Below, one piece after another: positions 18,489-28,389 of a DNA stretch of 64,000 nt. Positions within the stretch are counted from its first letter, which is position 1. Each line of letters opens with the position of its first letter. This stretch comes from Colwellia piezophila ATCC BAA-637 (GTDB lineage: Bacteria; Pseudomonadota; Gammaproteobacteria; Enterobacterales; Alteromonadaceae). A model generated the notes under the pieces. That model worked only from the letters and a program-made list of their open reading frames with translations. It searched no databases and was not told the origin of the DNA. The stretch lies in contig NZ_KB905164.1 of NCBI RefSeq assembly GCF_000378625.1, positions 124,001 through 188,000 of the forward strand, in the 5' to 3' direction. Both the position numbers and the translations under genes were made by a program.

Positions 18489-19889
18489 CTATTTAGTGAT
18501 GTCGCGTGCACCCCAATGCGGGAACTGCTTACGAACTAGTGCATTCAACTCTAATTCAAAGGCTGAATACTCTTGGGCTTTCTCATCAATAGCATGATTA
18601 ATCATACCCGCGCCAACGGTGACATTGCTTAATCTGTCGATAATGATAAAGGCACCCGTACTTTGATTGTCTTCATAAGCATCAAAATGTAAGGTTTCGC
18701 TGGTAACAAAATTAACAATGCCGATATCATTAATCGCTAATTGAGTACTAGGCAACTTTTCCATGGTATTAACGTCATATTTACTAGCAATACTTTGCGC
18801 ATGACCGGTAGTCATTTTACTGCCGTGTTTGATATAGTATTCACGACCAGGCTCAAGTTCATTGTCATGCATCCATACCACGGTGGCACTAAACTCTTTT
18901 GCTGAAATAGGTAAACAGCCTTTTTTAACAATGGTTTCGCCACGACTGATATCAATTTCATCTTCAAGCGTTAGCGTTACCGCCATGCCTTTATCCGCAC
19001 GTTCTAAATTACCATCAAAAGTAACTATTTCTTTTATCACACTTTCTTTACCTGATGGTAAAGCAACGATGGTATCACCAACAAGTACATGACCTGAAGC
19101 AACCGTGCCGGCAAAACCACGAAAATCAAGATTAGGACGGCTAACAAGTTGCACTTGGAAACGAAATTGAGTGAACTCTTCTTGGGTTTTTACATCGATG
19201 GTATTAAGCAACTTCATTAAAGTAGCGCCCGGATACCAAGGCATATTTTTGCTTTCGTCAACAACATTATCGCCATTTAACGCTGACATAGGGATAAAGC
19301 GTACATCAGTGAACTCAAGGGACTCGGTAAATTCACGATACTCTTTTTTAATTGCTTGGTAGCGCTCTTGCGAGTATTCAACCAAATCCATTTTATTGAC
19401 GGCAACAATAATGTGCTTAATACCTAACAATGAACAAATAAACGAATGACGACGCGTTTGTACCTGTACACCATAACGGGCATCAATCAAGATAATGGCA
19501 ATATCACAGGTTGAGGCACCAGTCGCCATATTACGGGTATATTGCTCATGACCTGGGGTATCGGCAATAATAAATTTGCGTTTATCCGTTGAAAAGTAAC
19601 GATAAGCGACATCAATGGTAATGCCCTGCTCACGCTCAGATTGCAAACCATCAACCAATAACGCTAAATCGATGGTATCACCGGTTGTGCCTGATTTTTT
19701 TGAATCTTTTTCAATGGCAGCAAGTTGATCTTCAAAGATCAGCTTTGAATCATGCAATAAACGACCAATTAAGGTACTTTTGCCATCATCGACACTGCCA
19801 CAGGTTAAAAAACGTACTAATTCTTTGTTTTCATGTTGCTTTAAATAAGCTTGAATATCTTCTTCAATTAAGTCTGATTGGTGACTCAT
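18489..19889 (-). CDS. cysN: Sulfate adenylyltransferase GTPase subunit
   Basis: 466 residues, an EF-Tu-like GTPase that drives APS synthesis with CysD. The G1 motif GSVDDGKST, the G3 [12 protein letters not shown] and the G4 NKMD are intact, followed by two beta-barrel domains. There is no C-terminal APS kinase fusion; cysC is separate. ATG at 19889 is preferred because AAGGAA precedes it; a start at 19916 would add nine residues. It follows cysD by 79 bases. Confidence 0.95.
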   Translation of the reverse strand: MSHQSDLIEEDIQAYLKQHENKELVRFLTCGSVDDGKSTLIGRLLHDSKLIFEDQLAAIEKDSKKSGTTGDTIDLALLVDGLQSEREQGITIDVAYRYFSTDKRKFIIADTPGHEQYTRNMATGASTCDIAIILIDARYGVQVQTRRHSFICSLLGIKHIIVAVNKMDLVEYSQERYQAIKKEYREFTESLEFTDVRFIPMSALNGDNVVDESKNMPWYPGATLMKLLNTIDVKTQEEFTQFRFQVQLVSRPNLDFRGFAGTVASGHVLVGDTIVALPSGKESVIKEIVTFDGNLERADKGMAVTLTLEDEIDISRGETIVKKGCLPISAKEFSATVVWMHDNELEPGREYYIKHGSKMTTGHAQSIASKYDVNTMEKLPSTQLAINDIGIVNFVTSETLHFDAYEDNQSTGAFIIIDRLSNVTVGAGMINHAIDEKAQEYSAFELELNALVRKQFPHWGARDITK

Positions 19890-19968
19890 AACTTTTTCCT
19901 TGGGAAATTTTATCAATTCGCATCAAAAAATGGTGCAATAAAGTAAATGTGGCTTTAACTATTAATGT

Positions 19969-20868
19969 TTAGAAGTAGCCTTCCATTTTCTTCTTCTCCA
20001 TCGAGCCAGAGCTATCGTGATCTATCACTCGTCCCTGACGTTCTGAGGTTTTGGTTAATAACATTTCTTGAATAATTGCCGGTAATGTATCCGCCGTTGA
20101 CTCAACAGCACCCGTTAACGGGTAACAACCTAGCGTTCTAAAACGCACACTCTTCATTTGAATTTCTTCATCTTCACCAATAGGCATACGATCATCATCA
20201 ACCATGATCAAGGTGCCATCACGCTCTACTACTGGGCGTTTTTTCGCTAAGTAAAGTGGCACAATAGGGATACTTTCTAAATAGATGTACTGCCATATAT
20301 CAAGCTCTGTCCAGTTAGATAACGGGAAAACACGGATGCTTTCGCCTTTATGCACTTTACCATTGTAGATATTCCACAATTCTGGACGCTGATTTTTTGG
20401 ATCCCAACGATGGTTTTCATCACGGAAAGAATAAACACGCTCTTTGGCACGAGATTTTTCTTCATCGCGACGAGCACCACCAAAAGCAGCATCAAAGCCG
20501 TATTTATTAAGTGCTTGTTTCAAGCCCTGTGTTTTCATAACATCGGTATGGGTAGCACTACCGTGAGTAAAGGGTCCCATGCCCATGGCCATGCCTTCAG
20601 GGTTTTGATGGACAAGCAATTCAAAGCCATACTCTTTCGCTATTTTATCGCGAAAGGCAATCATTTCTTTAAATTTCCAGTTGGTATCAACATGTAATAA
20701 CGGGAAAGGAATTTTACCTGGGGCAAAGGCTTTGCGCGCCAAATGTAATAACACTGCCGAGTCTTTGCCGACAGAATACAACATTACCGGATTATCAAAT
20801 TCAGCCGCTACCTCACGAAAAATATGGATAGACTCAGCTTCAAGCTTTTTTAAATGGGTTAAATTCAT
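19969..20868 (-). CDS. cysD: Sulfate adenylyltransferase small subunit
   Basis: 299 residues, close to the usual 302. The PP-loop motif [16 protein letters not shown] is near residue 32. [15 protein letters not shown] and [14 protein letters not shown] are typical CysD segments. With CysN it makes APS and pyrophosphate from ATP and sulfate. First gene of the sulfate-activation operon. The 226-bp upstream gap to comEA is AT-rich and holds only the comEA terminator; I could not place a CysB site. Confidence 0.95.
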   Translation of the reverse strand: MNLTHLKKLEAESIHIFREVAAEFDNPVMLYSVGKDSAVLLHLARKAFAPGKIPFPLLHVDTNWKFKEMIAFRDKIAKEYGFELLVHQNPEGMAMGMGPFTHGSATHTDVMKTQGLKQALNKYGFDAAFGGARRDEEKSRAKERVYSFRDENHRWDPKNQRPELWNIYNGKVHKGESIRVFPLSNWTELDIWQYIYLESIPIVPLYLAKKRPVVERDGTLIMVDDDRMPIGEDEEIQMKSVRFRTLGCYPLTGAVESTADTLPAIIQEMLLTKTSERQGRVIDHDSSGSMEKKKMEGYF

Positions 20869-21050
20869 TGCGAATACAAACTTTATGAAAAATTAATAAG
20901 CTTATAATGCCATAACGAGATTAAATTTCCATATAAGAAACGCATTCGATATAACCAAAAGTAATAAGTGGATTGGTTTTTTATAACTTAATACGCTTGG
21001 AACCTTCCTATTTAGCCTCTGTAACCACACAATCAAGCTAAAACAAAAAA

Positions 21051-21072
21051 GTCAGCTTACGCTGACTTTTTT
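21051..21072 (-). terminator. Terminator of comEA
   Basis: GTCAGC-TTAC-GCTGAC is flanked by an A-run and a six-T run. The stem with A/T tails lies 23 bases past the comEA stop and can act on both strands. Confidence 0.85.
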
Positions 21073-21094
21073 ACATTTCACTCCCTTTGTAGTG

Positions 21095-21439
21095 TTAAAT
21101 ACTTAACCTTGCCTGGTTTTCCTTGATAATTTTTTCACCAATACCTCTGACTTTACTCAGCTCATTAATTGACTTGAAACCACCGAATTGTTGGCGATAA
21201 GCAATAATGGCCTGAGCTTTAGTTTCTCCTATGCCCTTTAAGGTAACTAACTGGTCAACGGATGATTTATTTAAGTTCACCACTGCCTGCTTTGTCACTT
21301 GTACACTCTGGCTTTGCTCTGCCTTTGTATCACTCGTCTCATTTGCTAAAGCTAAAGCTAAAGAAGAGTTCACTAGTAGAATAACGCCTAGACTTAAAGT
21401 AGAAATGCTTTTCTTGAGGTATTTCGATTTATTAATCAT
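21095..21439 (-). CDS. comEA: ComEA-like periplasmic DNA-binding helix-hairpin-helix protein
   Basis: 114 residues. A signal peptide (about 1-31, ending SLALALA) is followed by paired helix-hairpin-helix motifs: VDQLVTLKGIGETKAQAI and FKSINELSKVRGIGEKII. ComEA binds double-stranded DNA in the periplasm during natural transformation and passes it to ComEC, encoded at 38230-40821. The short one-domain form is usual in gammaproteobacteria. ATG at 21439 has AAGGAA upstream. Monocistronic, with a terminator on each side. Confidence 0.88.
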   Translation of the reverse strand: MINKSKYLKKSISTLSLGVILLVNSSLALALANETSDTKAEQSQSVQVTKQAVVNLNKSSVDQLVTLKGIGETKAQAIIAYRQQFGGFKSINELSKVRGIGEKIIKENQARLSI

Positions 21440-21495
21440 CTTCCATTCCTTGTAAGATTGTCCATTTAAAAGTCAACTGATTAGCTGCTAATAAA

Positions 21496-21531
21496 AAACC
21501 CAGTAACAACTCAACAGTCATTACTAGGTTT
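21496..21531 (-). terminator. Terminator of the thioredoxin-like lipoprotein gene
   Basis: AAACCCAGTAA and TTACTAGGTTT pair over 11 bp with one wobble and a 14-base loop. On the minus strand it is followed by a T-run, 86 bases after the stop at 21617. Confidence 0.75.
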
Positions 21532-21616
21532 AGGCACAGAACTTACGTTTGTCAAAAAACATTGTGACAAATCTATCTCGGGTCAAATGAGTAGATTTTA
21601 AGCGAACATGCTTAGT

Positions 21617-22141
21617 TTATTGCCAAACAATTTGATCTAATTGTTGCTCACCTTCCGCCAAATTCATTTTGATAATTTTATTATTTTCACCCACCATAAT
21701 CAGACGCGGAATACCGCCTGAAGCAAAACGTTTATAGATAGCACGATTCTCATCGACTGCTATCGCGACTTTAATGCCACGCTTATCTCGCCAAGCTGTC
21801 ACCGTTTCAAGGTCTTCTTCTCGAGCAATGGCAATGATGTCTATATCATCACTATCAAGCAAAGCTGAGCTATTAAGGGCCTTAAGCAAACGATTAGAGT
21901 CGTGACACCAAGTGGCAAATAAAATAACCAATTTACGCCGACCTAATTGATGTAGATTTAACTCTTGCCCATCAATGGTGGTGATGCTATCAATCGGCAA
22001 TATATCACCGGTATTAATATATTCATCATGAACCACCGCTGCATTTTGATTTAGCGGTAAGACCTGACACCCGGATAATGTCAACGCTAGTGTTACTGAA
22101 AAAAATATTTGCTTTAAGAGCTTAGTGCTATTTTTTCTCAT
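21617..22141 (-). CDS. Thioredoxin-fold lipoprotein with a single active-site cysteine
   Basis: About 174 residues. A lipoprotein signal ends in the lipobox LTLSGC. The body has the TlpA/AhpC-like order IDGQELNLHQL, VILFATWCHDSNR and GGIPRLIMVG, including the cis-Pro loop. The active site is WCHDS, so the second cysteine of CxxC is missing. ATG at 22141 has AAGGAA upstream and is preferred over 22165. Inferred to be membrane-anchored in the periplasm. It may act as a peroxidase or monothiol protein, or have lost redox function. It is not obviously linked to comEA, with a terminator between them. Confidence 0.72.
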   Translation of the reverse strand: MRKNSTKLLKQIFFSVTLALTLSGCQVLPLNQNAAVVHDEYINTGDILPIDSITTIDGQELNLHQLGRRKLVILFATWCHDSNRLLKALNSSALLDSDDIDIIAIAREEDLETVTAWRDKRGIKVAIAVDENRAIYKRFASGGIPRLIMVGENNKIIKMNLAEGEQQLDQIVWQ

Positions 22142-22426
22142 CAAGTTATTCCTTATTAATCTCATTAATTACCGCTATAAACGTTTACCTGCCATAAATA
22201 GGGTTAATTGTTATTTTTTGTGATTTATGCAGTATTTAACCTTAATTATGGCTGTATGCCAACAAGCGACACTAAAACTAGACTAAAAGAAAATAAAAAA
22301 AGTTAAAAAAGTTAAAAAAAAACCGAAAAATAACGTTCTACTAGCGCTTTGCCGATAGCTTAATTAGAATAGCGGTCATTGAGTTTGCGGTAATGAATAT
22401 CGCCTGATAATTTGAGTAAGGAAATC

Positions 22427-25400
22427 ATGAGTAAAGCAAGCAGTCTGTTAACCCCGGTATTGGCTAAGCGCCGTGGCAAAAACCCTGATAAGAAAAGCTG
22501 GCATAATTTATACGGCAGCAGCAGTAGTTTTGCTTTATACCAAGCAGCGAAAACAGCACAAACGCCGATATTACTCATCACTAACAATACCCCACAAGCA
22601 CTTAAAATAGAGCAAGAGTTACTCAGTTTGGCTAAAAGTGATAGCCAAAACAAGGCCAGTATCTGTTTATTTCCTGACTGGGAAACCCTGCCCTATGATA
22701 ATTTCTCGCCTCATCAAGATATTATTTCTCAGCGTCTTTCTACCTTGTATCAGTTATCAAGGATGGAGTCAGGCATTATCATTGTGCCCGTCACGACACT
22801 CGTACAAAAGCTAGCGCCAAAACGGTACATTGAAGCGAATAGCTTAATTATAAAAACAGGTGATAAAAAAGACTTACATCAAATGCGACAAGCATTAGAG
22901 GCCAGTGGTTATCGTAATGTCGACCAGGTACTAGAGCATGGCGAATTCTCGGCACGTGGCGCTATTTTAGACATTTACCCGATGGGCAGTAAAAAACCTT
23001 TTCGTTTGGACTTCTTTGATGATGAAATTGATGAAATCAGACTTTTCGACCCCGAAAGTCAACGCTCAAAAGAAAAGATTGAGGAAATAAACCTGCTACC
23101 TGCCCATGAATTTCCCATTGATGAAGCCGGAATTAACTTATTTCGTAGCCAATTCCGTGAACAATTTACCGGCAATATTCATAAAGAGTCTGTCTATCAT
23201 CACGTCAGTAATGGTATTTTACCACCAGGTATTGAATATTATTTACCACTTTTCTTTGATAATAAAGACAACAAACAAAACAGTGACAAAGCCGCTGCAC
23301 CGCTAACCAATACCCTCTGTGACTATTTGACCGATAATACTCTGGTAGTGATTAGCGGCGATATCGAACACTCCCTTACGCAATATTGGCTAGATATAGA
23401 ATATCGCTATGAAAATAGACGTTACGATCCAACGCGTCCTTTATTGCCACCAGAACAACTTTTTTTAACGTTAGCTGAATTGTACAGCGCACTAAAACCC
23501 TTTGACCGAATCACCATTGCCAAACAAACAATTAAGCAAGTGATGACGCCAGAGGAACAGCATAATCTAGCTACTGAAGTAAACGCTGACCAGCTGCCGA
23601 CTGTGGACAACAGTGCCGTTAAGAGTAAAAGTAGTGAAATAATTTTTGATGTGCAGCCCTTACCTGACTTAACCATTAATCATAAATTAAAGCAGCCTTT
23701 TGAATTAATAAACCAATTTATAAACAGTAAAGACACCCCTAATAAAGTGCTTTTTATTGCCCAAAGCCAAGGCCGCCGTGAAAGCGTGCTCGAGTTACTT
23801 GAAAGAGACAAAATCAAACCGGCGCAATTTTCCTGTATCGATGATTTTATTAATGCCAGTGACACCATAGGCATTACCGTTAATAGTTTATCCCAGGGAT
23901 TTTCTTTTCAAGCTAAAGGCGTAAGCCAAAAAAATGCTATAGCCTTAGTTACTGAAGCCGAATTACTAGGCGATCACGTCTCGCAAGCGCGTCGTCGCAC
24001 TAAAGCACAAGACTTACAAGCGGATGCCATCTTTAAAAACCTGGCCGAATTAAGTATTGGCCAGGCCGTTGTACATATAGAACATGGCATTGGTCGTTAT
24101 CAGGGTCTGCAAACCATAGAAAATGGCGGCATTACCACAGAGTTTTTAGTCTTAAGTTATGCCGCTGAAGCCAAATTATACGTGCCAGTCGCCTCATTAC
24201 ATCTCATTGGCCGTTATTCTGGCGCAGGCAGCGACCATGCACCATTACACAAATTAGGTAACGATACCTGGAGTAAAGCCAAACAAAAAGCCGCAGAGAA
24301 AGTTCGTGATGTCGCCGTTGAATTACTGGATATTTATGCCAAACGCGCCAGTAACCATGGTCATACTTTCAAACGTGATAAACAAGATTACCAAGCCTTT
24401 AGTGACAGTTTTGGTTTTGAAGAAACCTTTGATCAAAAACAAGCCATCAACGCGGTAATTAGCGATATGTTATCGCACAAAACCATGGACAGACTTGTGT
24501 GTGGTGATGTCGGCTTTGGTAAAACCGAAGTGGCGATGCGCGCTGCTTTTGTGGCGGTAAACGATGGTAAACAAGTGGCTATTTTGGTGCCTACCACGCT
24601 ATTAGCGCAACAACATTACGAAACCTTTAAGGATAGATTTGCCAACTGGCCGGTCGTGACGGAAGTTTTATCACGCTTTAAAACACCTAAAGAGCAAAGA
24701 GAAGTTATCGCAAGGGTAGAGTCAGGGAAAATTGACATTCTCATCGGTACCCATAAATTACTACAGAACAGCATAAAATATAAAGACTTAGGCTTACTTG
24801 TGGTTGATGAAGAGCATCGATTTGGCGTTAAACAAAAAGAAAAAATCAAACAATTACGCAGCAATGTTGATATTTTAACACTCACAGCAACCCCTATCCC
24901 ACGTACCTTAAATATGGCCATGGGCGGCATGCGAGACTTATCAATAATCGCCACACCACCAGCAAAGCGTTTAGCGGTAAAAACCTTTGTTAGAGAGCGG
25001 GATGAAGCGCTTATCCGCGAGGCCATATTACGTGAAACATTGCGTGGTGGTCAGGTATACTTTTTACACAATAATGTTGATAGCATAGATAAAACCGCCG
25101 CCGATATTCAAAAATTAGTACCAGAAGCCCGTGTAGTGACAGCTCATGGACAAATGCGCGAACGTGAATTAGAGCGCGTGATGAGTGACTTTTACCATCA
25201 ACGTTTTAACGTACTGGTCTGTACCACCATTATCGAAACGGGTATTGATGTACCCACTGCCAACACAATTATCATGGACAGAGCTGATCACCTTGGGTTA
25301 GCGCAATTACATCAATTGCGTGGCCGTGTCGGTCGCTCCCATCACCAAGCCTATGCCTATTTGTTAACGCCTCCTGAAAAGCGGATAACCAAAGACGCGA

Positions 25401-26056
25401 AAAAACGCCTTGATGCCATTGCCGCATTAGAAGATTTAGGCGCAGGTTTCACCTTGGCAACCCATGATTTAGAAATTCGTGGCGCGGGTGAATTATTAGG
25501 TGAAGACCAAAGTGGCTCAATGAGCCAAGTGGGTTTCAGTTTATATATGGAAATGCTCGACCAAGCCGTTGCCGCGCTAAAAGAAGGGAAAGAATTATCC
25601 CTGGATCAAGTTATGTCAGCACAAACCGAAATTGAGCTAAGGATACCTGCCTTACTGCCTGAAGATTACATTTACGACGTCAGCTTACGATTAAGCCTGT
25701 ATAAACGCATTGCTAGTTGTAAAAGCAAGCGTGAACTTGATGATATTCAAGTGGAATTAATCGACCGCTTTGGTTTGCTGCCGCAACCGAGTAAAAACTT
25801 AGTTCAGATAGCAAAACTTCGTCTTAAAGCACAAACCATTGGTATCTCACGTATTGAAGCCAGTGCTATTGGCGGCTCGATTGAGTTTAGTAATAAGACT
25901 AGCGTTGATCCTATGTTAATTATTGCTTTAATTCAAAAGCAACCCAATGTGTTCCGTATGGTTGGTGCCAGTAAGCTGAAATTTGTCAAAGCCAATGAGG
26001 ACACCCAGCAGCGCTTTACCTTAATTACTAATATCTTAAATGACTTAGCCAAATAA
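22427..26056 (+). CDS. mfd: Transcription-repair coupling factor
   Basis: About 1209 residues. The UvrB-homology N-terminal module contains CLFPDWETLPYDNFSPH. The RNA polymerase-interaction domain begins about IGQAVVHIEHGIGRYQG. RecG-like translocase motifs follow: GDVGFGKTE (residues 693-701), DEEHRFG, TLTATPIPRTL and RGRVGRS. The C-terminal TRCF domain is last. It displaces stalled RNA polymerase and recruits UvrA. ATG at 22427 has AAGGAA just upstream; a TTG at 22412 is unlikely. It is slightly longer than E. coli Mfd (1148), partly from loops near residues 280 and 400. Confidence 0.96.
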   Translation: MSKASSLLTPVLAKRRGKNPDKKSWHNLYGSSSSFALYQAAKTAQTPILLITNNTPQALKIEQELLSLAKSDSQNKASICLFPDWETLPYDNFSPHQDIISQRLSTLYQLSRMESGIIIVPVTTLVQKLAPKRYIEANSLIIKTGDKKDLHQMRQALEASGYRNVDQVLEHGEFSARGAILDIYPMGSKKPFRLDFFDDEIDEIRLFDPESQRSKEKIEEINLLPAHEFPIDEAGINLFRSQFREQFTGNIHKESVYHHVSNGILPPGIEYYLPLFFDNKDNKQNSDKAAAPLTNTLCDYLTDNTLVVISGDIEHSLTQYWLDIEYRYENRRYDPTRPLLPPEQLFLTLAELYSALKPFDRITIAKQTIKQVMTPEEQHNLATEVNADQLPTVDNSAVKSKSSEIIFDVQPLPDLTINHKLKQPFELINQFINSKDTPNKVLFIAQSQGRRESVLELLERDKIKPAQFSCIDDFINASDTIGITVNSLSQGFSFQAKGVSQKNAIALVTEAELLGDHVSQARRRTKAQDLQADAIFKNLAELSIGQAVVHIEHGIGRYQGLQTIENGGITTEFLVLSYAAEAKLYVPVASLHLIGRYSGAGSDHAPLHKLGNDTWSKAKQKAAEKVRDVAVELLDIYAKRASNHGHTFKRDKQDYQAFSDSFGFEETFDQKQAINAVISDMLSHKTMDRLVCGDVGFGKTEVAMRAAFVAVNDGKQVAILVPTTLLAQQHYETFKDRFANWPVVTEVLSRFKTPKEQREVIARVESGKIDILIGTHKLLQNSIKYKDLGLLVVDEEHRFGVKQKEKIKQLRSNVDILTLTATPIPRTLNMAMGGMRDLSIIATPPAKRLAVKTFVRERDEALIREAILRETLRGGQVYFLHNNVDSIDKTAADIQKLVPEARVVTAHGQMRERELERVMSDFYHQRFNVLVCTTIIETGIDVPTANTIIMDRADHLGLAQLHQLRGRVGRSHHQAYAYLLTPPEKRITKDAKKRLDAIAALEDLGAGFTLATHDLEIRGAGELLGEDQSGSMSQVGFSLYMEMLDQAVAALKEGKELSLDQVMSAQTEIELRIPALLPEDYIYDVSLRLSLYKRIASCKSKRELDDIQVELIDRFGLLPQPSKNLVQIAKLRLKAQTIGISRIEASAIGGSIEFSNKTSVDPMLIIALIQKQPNVFRMVGASKLKFVKANEDTQQRFTLITNILNDLAK

Positions 26057-26075
26057 TTACTTATAATGGTAAACT

Positions 26076-26113
26076 GCGGCAAAGGAAGTTAATGCATTAA
26101 CTTCCTTTGCCGC
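26076..26113. terminator. 38-bp perfect palindrome after mfd
   Basis: Every base of 26076-26113 pairs symmetrically about TGCA (26093-26096), giving two 19-base arms. It is 20 bases past the mfd stop and could fold into a long stem. There is no T-run, so factor-independent termination is uncertain; a protein-binding or repeat role is possible. Confidence 0.6.
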
Positions 26114-26176
26114 CTTACCTTTAGATATTGACTCCGATTGGCAAAATATGACTTTTCTTGAAAACATGGACTTTTA

Positions 26177-27943
26177 ATGAAATACCCTTTTCTTATTACC
26201 TCTGCATTAACTTCAATATGGCTATTAACCAGTCACAACAGCCTTGCTGCTGACACCACTGACGTAGCCGTTGAGGAACAAGCACGTTGGTTTGAAATTG
26301 AAGTGATTCTTTTTAAACAATTAACAAAAGAATCAGAAAATGCCGAGCAGTTTACTGCAAGGGATTTACGTTATAAAAAAAGCCGTGCCTTTGATTTATT
26401 AACGCCTTACTTGCAACCAGACATAACCTCATTAAAGGCATTATTGCCAAGCTGTCAGCAACAAGAAGTAACGTTACCCTATAACCTGAGCATCGAGCCA
26501 CATTACCTTTTCTCTGCTGTTGATGCTGAGACAAACGCCAATTTAACAAATAGTCCCTCGGTTACAGTAGGAAAGAATCAAGTTATAAGCTCTTCAGGAA
26601 ATATGTCTGTGACTGAAGTATCAAGCGGACAAAAGGAGTTTGCTAAAGACGCTGTTGACTCTAGATTTAGCTCTAGCAATAGTGAAAGTGATAGTGATAG
26701 TGATAGTGAAAGTGATAGTGATAGTGAAAACGATTACCAAGCCCAATATGCTAACGTTGAAGTCCCTGTTTACAACCAATATCCGAGTGATAAACAAACA
26801 CCAGTATGTGTAATCCCCGCTGAATTTTTCCAACAACATTTAAGCCCCGAGCAGCTAGCAGATTTTAATATCGATGCCTTTCCTGTCGAAAAGTTAATAA
26901 CAACCGTTGATGGTATTGAGCAATGGGCTGATGATGAAAACGGTGAGATTACGTGGGCGAGTGAAAAGCCCTATTTGATCAGCCAAAACTCCTTACAATT
27001 AAAATCGATTGCAAATCGCATTAAACGCAGCCGTAATTATCAAGCTATCCTACACCTTGGTTGGCGACAAATTGGTGAAATCAAAAGCAAGGCACAAGCG
27101 ATAAAGTTATTTGCTGGAGATAATCTTGAGTTAAGCTACCAAGAAGCGCTTGCTAAACAAAATGCTGAGCAGCAGGCACTTGAGATACAAGCAATACTAG
27201 AGCAAAGACAACAAGCGCAAGCGTTGATAGCTAACCAGTTAGCTTCAGTAGCCAGTGATACCGCACAAAGCACTGGTATCGAAGGTAAAGGTATTGAAGG
27301 TACAGATATCGAAGGCATTAGTACCGAAGGCACTGCTCAGGATGCGCCAGTAGGAATAGCGAGTGAAAGTAGCCAAGCGAATACTGAACTATCGATAGCT
27401 GAGCAGCTACGCCTACAGGCTAAACAGCAACAGCTCGATAATATCTTGGCGCAGTATCAGTTATTTAATAGTACTGACAGTGACCTTACCGATACCAATG
27501 AAAGCGGTGATAGTGAAGTGCACTATAGCGTTCAACGCATTGTTGCTGAGCTGTCCGCTGATATCTCCGCACCAATGAAACAATTAACTACCAACCCTAC
27601 AGAAGACAATACTGGCGGCAATACGGCCGATGTATCAGTCACAGCGCCGCTACAACCCTGGTCAATCGATGGTTTGTTCAAAGTACACTTAGAGCATTAT
27701 CTTTATATTGATAGTGAAATTAATATGATCGAGCCGGAAAGTGCCTCAGTAAATAAAACATCAAGTTCCGCACAAAACGCGCTTGCTAAACAAAGTAAGG
27801 TTATATCTTTCAAACAAGATCGCCGTGTGATCTCCGGTGAAATACATTACTTTGATCACCCGCATATCGGCATGATAGTGCAAATACGTCGCTTTGATCC
27901 GACCAAGCCTGCTGATGAAGCGGTTAGTCAATCTAAAAAATAG
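26177..27943 (+). CDS. CsiV-family periplasmic protein, enlarged
   Basis: 588 residues with a signal peptide (ending about NSLAA). N-terminal WFEIEVILFKQL and C-terminal KVHLEHYLYID...RRVISGEIHYFDHPHIGMIVQIRR are the CsiV family blocks; relatives bind peptidoglycan-synthesis activators and lie next to mfd in vibrios. Between them are low-complexity inserts: a Ser-Asp/Glu run (bases 26681-26728, eight hexanucleotide units) and an IEG repeat near 27280-27330. From family experience these make it about twice the usual length. The mfd-csiV order supports the call. Confidence 0.75.
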   Translation: MKYPFLITSALTSIWLLTSHNSLAADTTDVAVEEQARWFEIEVILFKQLTKESENAEQFTARDLRYKKSRAFDLLTPYLQPDITSLKALLPSCQQQEVTLPYNLSIEPHYLFSAVDAETNANLTNSPSVTVGKNQVISSSGNMSVTEVSSGQKEFAKDAVDSRFSSSNSESDSDSDSESDSDSENDYQAQYANVEVPVYNQYPSDKQTPVCVIPAEFFQQHLSPEQLADFNIDAFPVEKLITTVDGIEQWADDENGEITWASEKPYLISQNSLQLKSIANRIKRSRNYQAILHLGWRQIGEIKSKAQAIKLFAGDNLELSYQEALAKQNAEQQALEIQAILEQRQQAQALIANQLASVASDTAQSTGIEGKGIEGTDIEGISTEGTAQDAPVGIASESSQANTELSIAEQLRLQAKQQQLDNILAQYQLFNSTDSDLTDTNESGDSEVHYSVQRIVAELSADISAPMKQLTTNPTEDNTGGNTADVSVTAPLQPWSIDGLFKVHLEHYLYIDSEINMIEPESASVNKTSSSAQNALAKQSKVISFKQDRRVISGEIHYFDHPHIGMIVQIRRFDPTKPADEAVSQSKK

Positions 27944-27995
27944 CGTTTCACCGTCAATAAATAACAGTAAGTTATTATTTAAAAAGGTAAAGTTC

Positions 27996-28286
27996 ATGGA
28001 TAAAGAAATAGAAATTCAAGCAGCGGTATTTCGTCGTTTACTAGCACACTTAGACTCACGTAAAGATGTACAAAACATTGAGTTGATGAACTTAGCCGGT
28101 TTTTGCCGAAACTGTTTTAGCAAGTGGACGGTAAATGAAGCCGAGAAGTTAGGTGTTGCTGTGGATATAGATACCGCCCGCGAACAAGTTTATGGTATGC
28201 CTTACCGTGAGTGGAAAGAGAAACATCAATTGCCAGCAACCGAAGAGCAAATGGCTAAGTTTAATGAACTTAACCCTAAAAAGTAA
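27996..28286 (+). CDS. DUF1244 family protein
   Basis: 96 residues: MDKEIEIQAAVFRRLLAHLD, then NLAGFCRNCFSKW with two cysteines, then YGMPYREWKEKHQ. This is a small, well-conserved family of unknown function in proteobacteria. ATG at 27996 follows AAAGGTAA; the longer reading frame from 27894 would overlap csiV and is not supported. It lies 52 bases after csiV in the same direction. Confidence 0.85.
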   Translation: MDKEIEIQAAVFRRLLAHLDSRKDVQNIELMNLAGFCRNCFSKWTVNEAEKLGVAVDIDTAREQVYGMPYREWKEKHQLPATEEQMAKFNELNPKK

Positions 28287-28389
28287 GAATGATGACTCAC
28301 TTAAGCTGCAGCCTATCTGCTGAAGAAAATGCAAATAGAAATAGGCTCGGCATAAGATGAACTCACCAGTATGTTGGAACATTATACAG

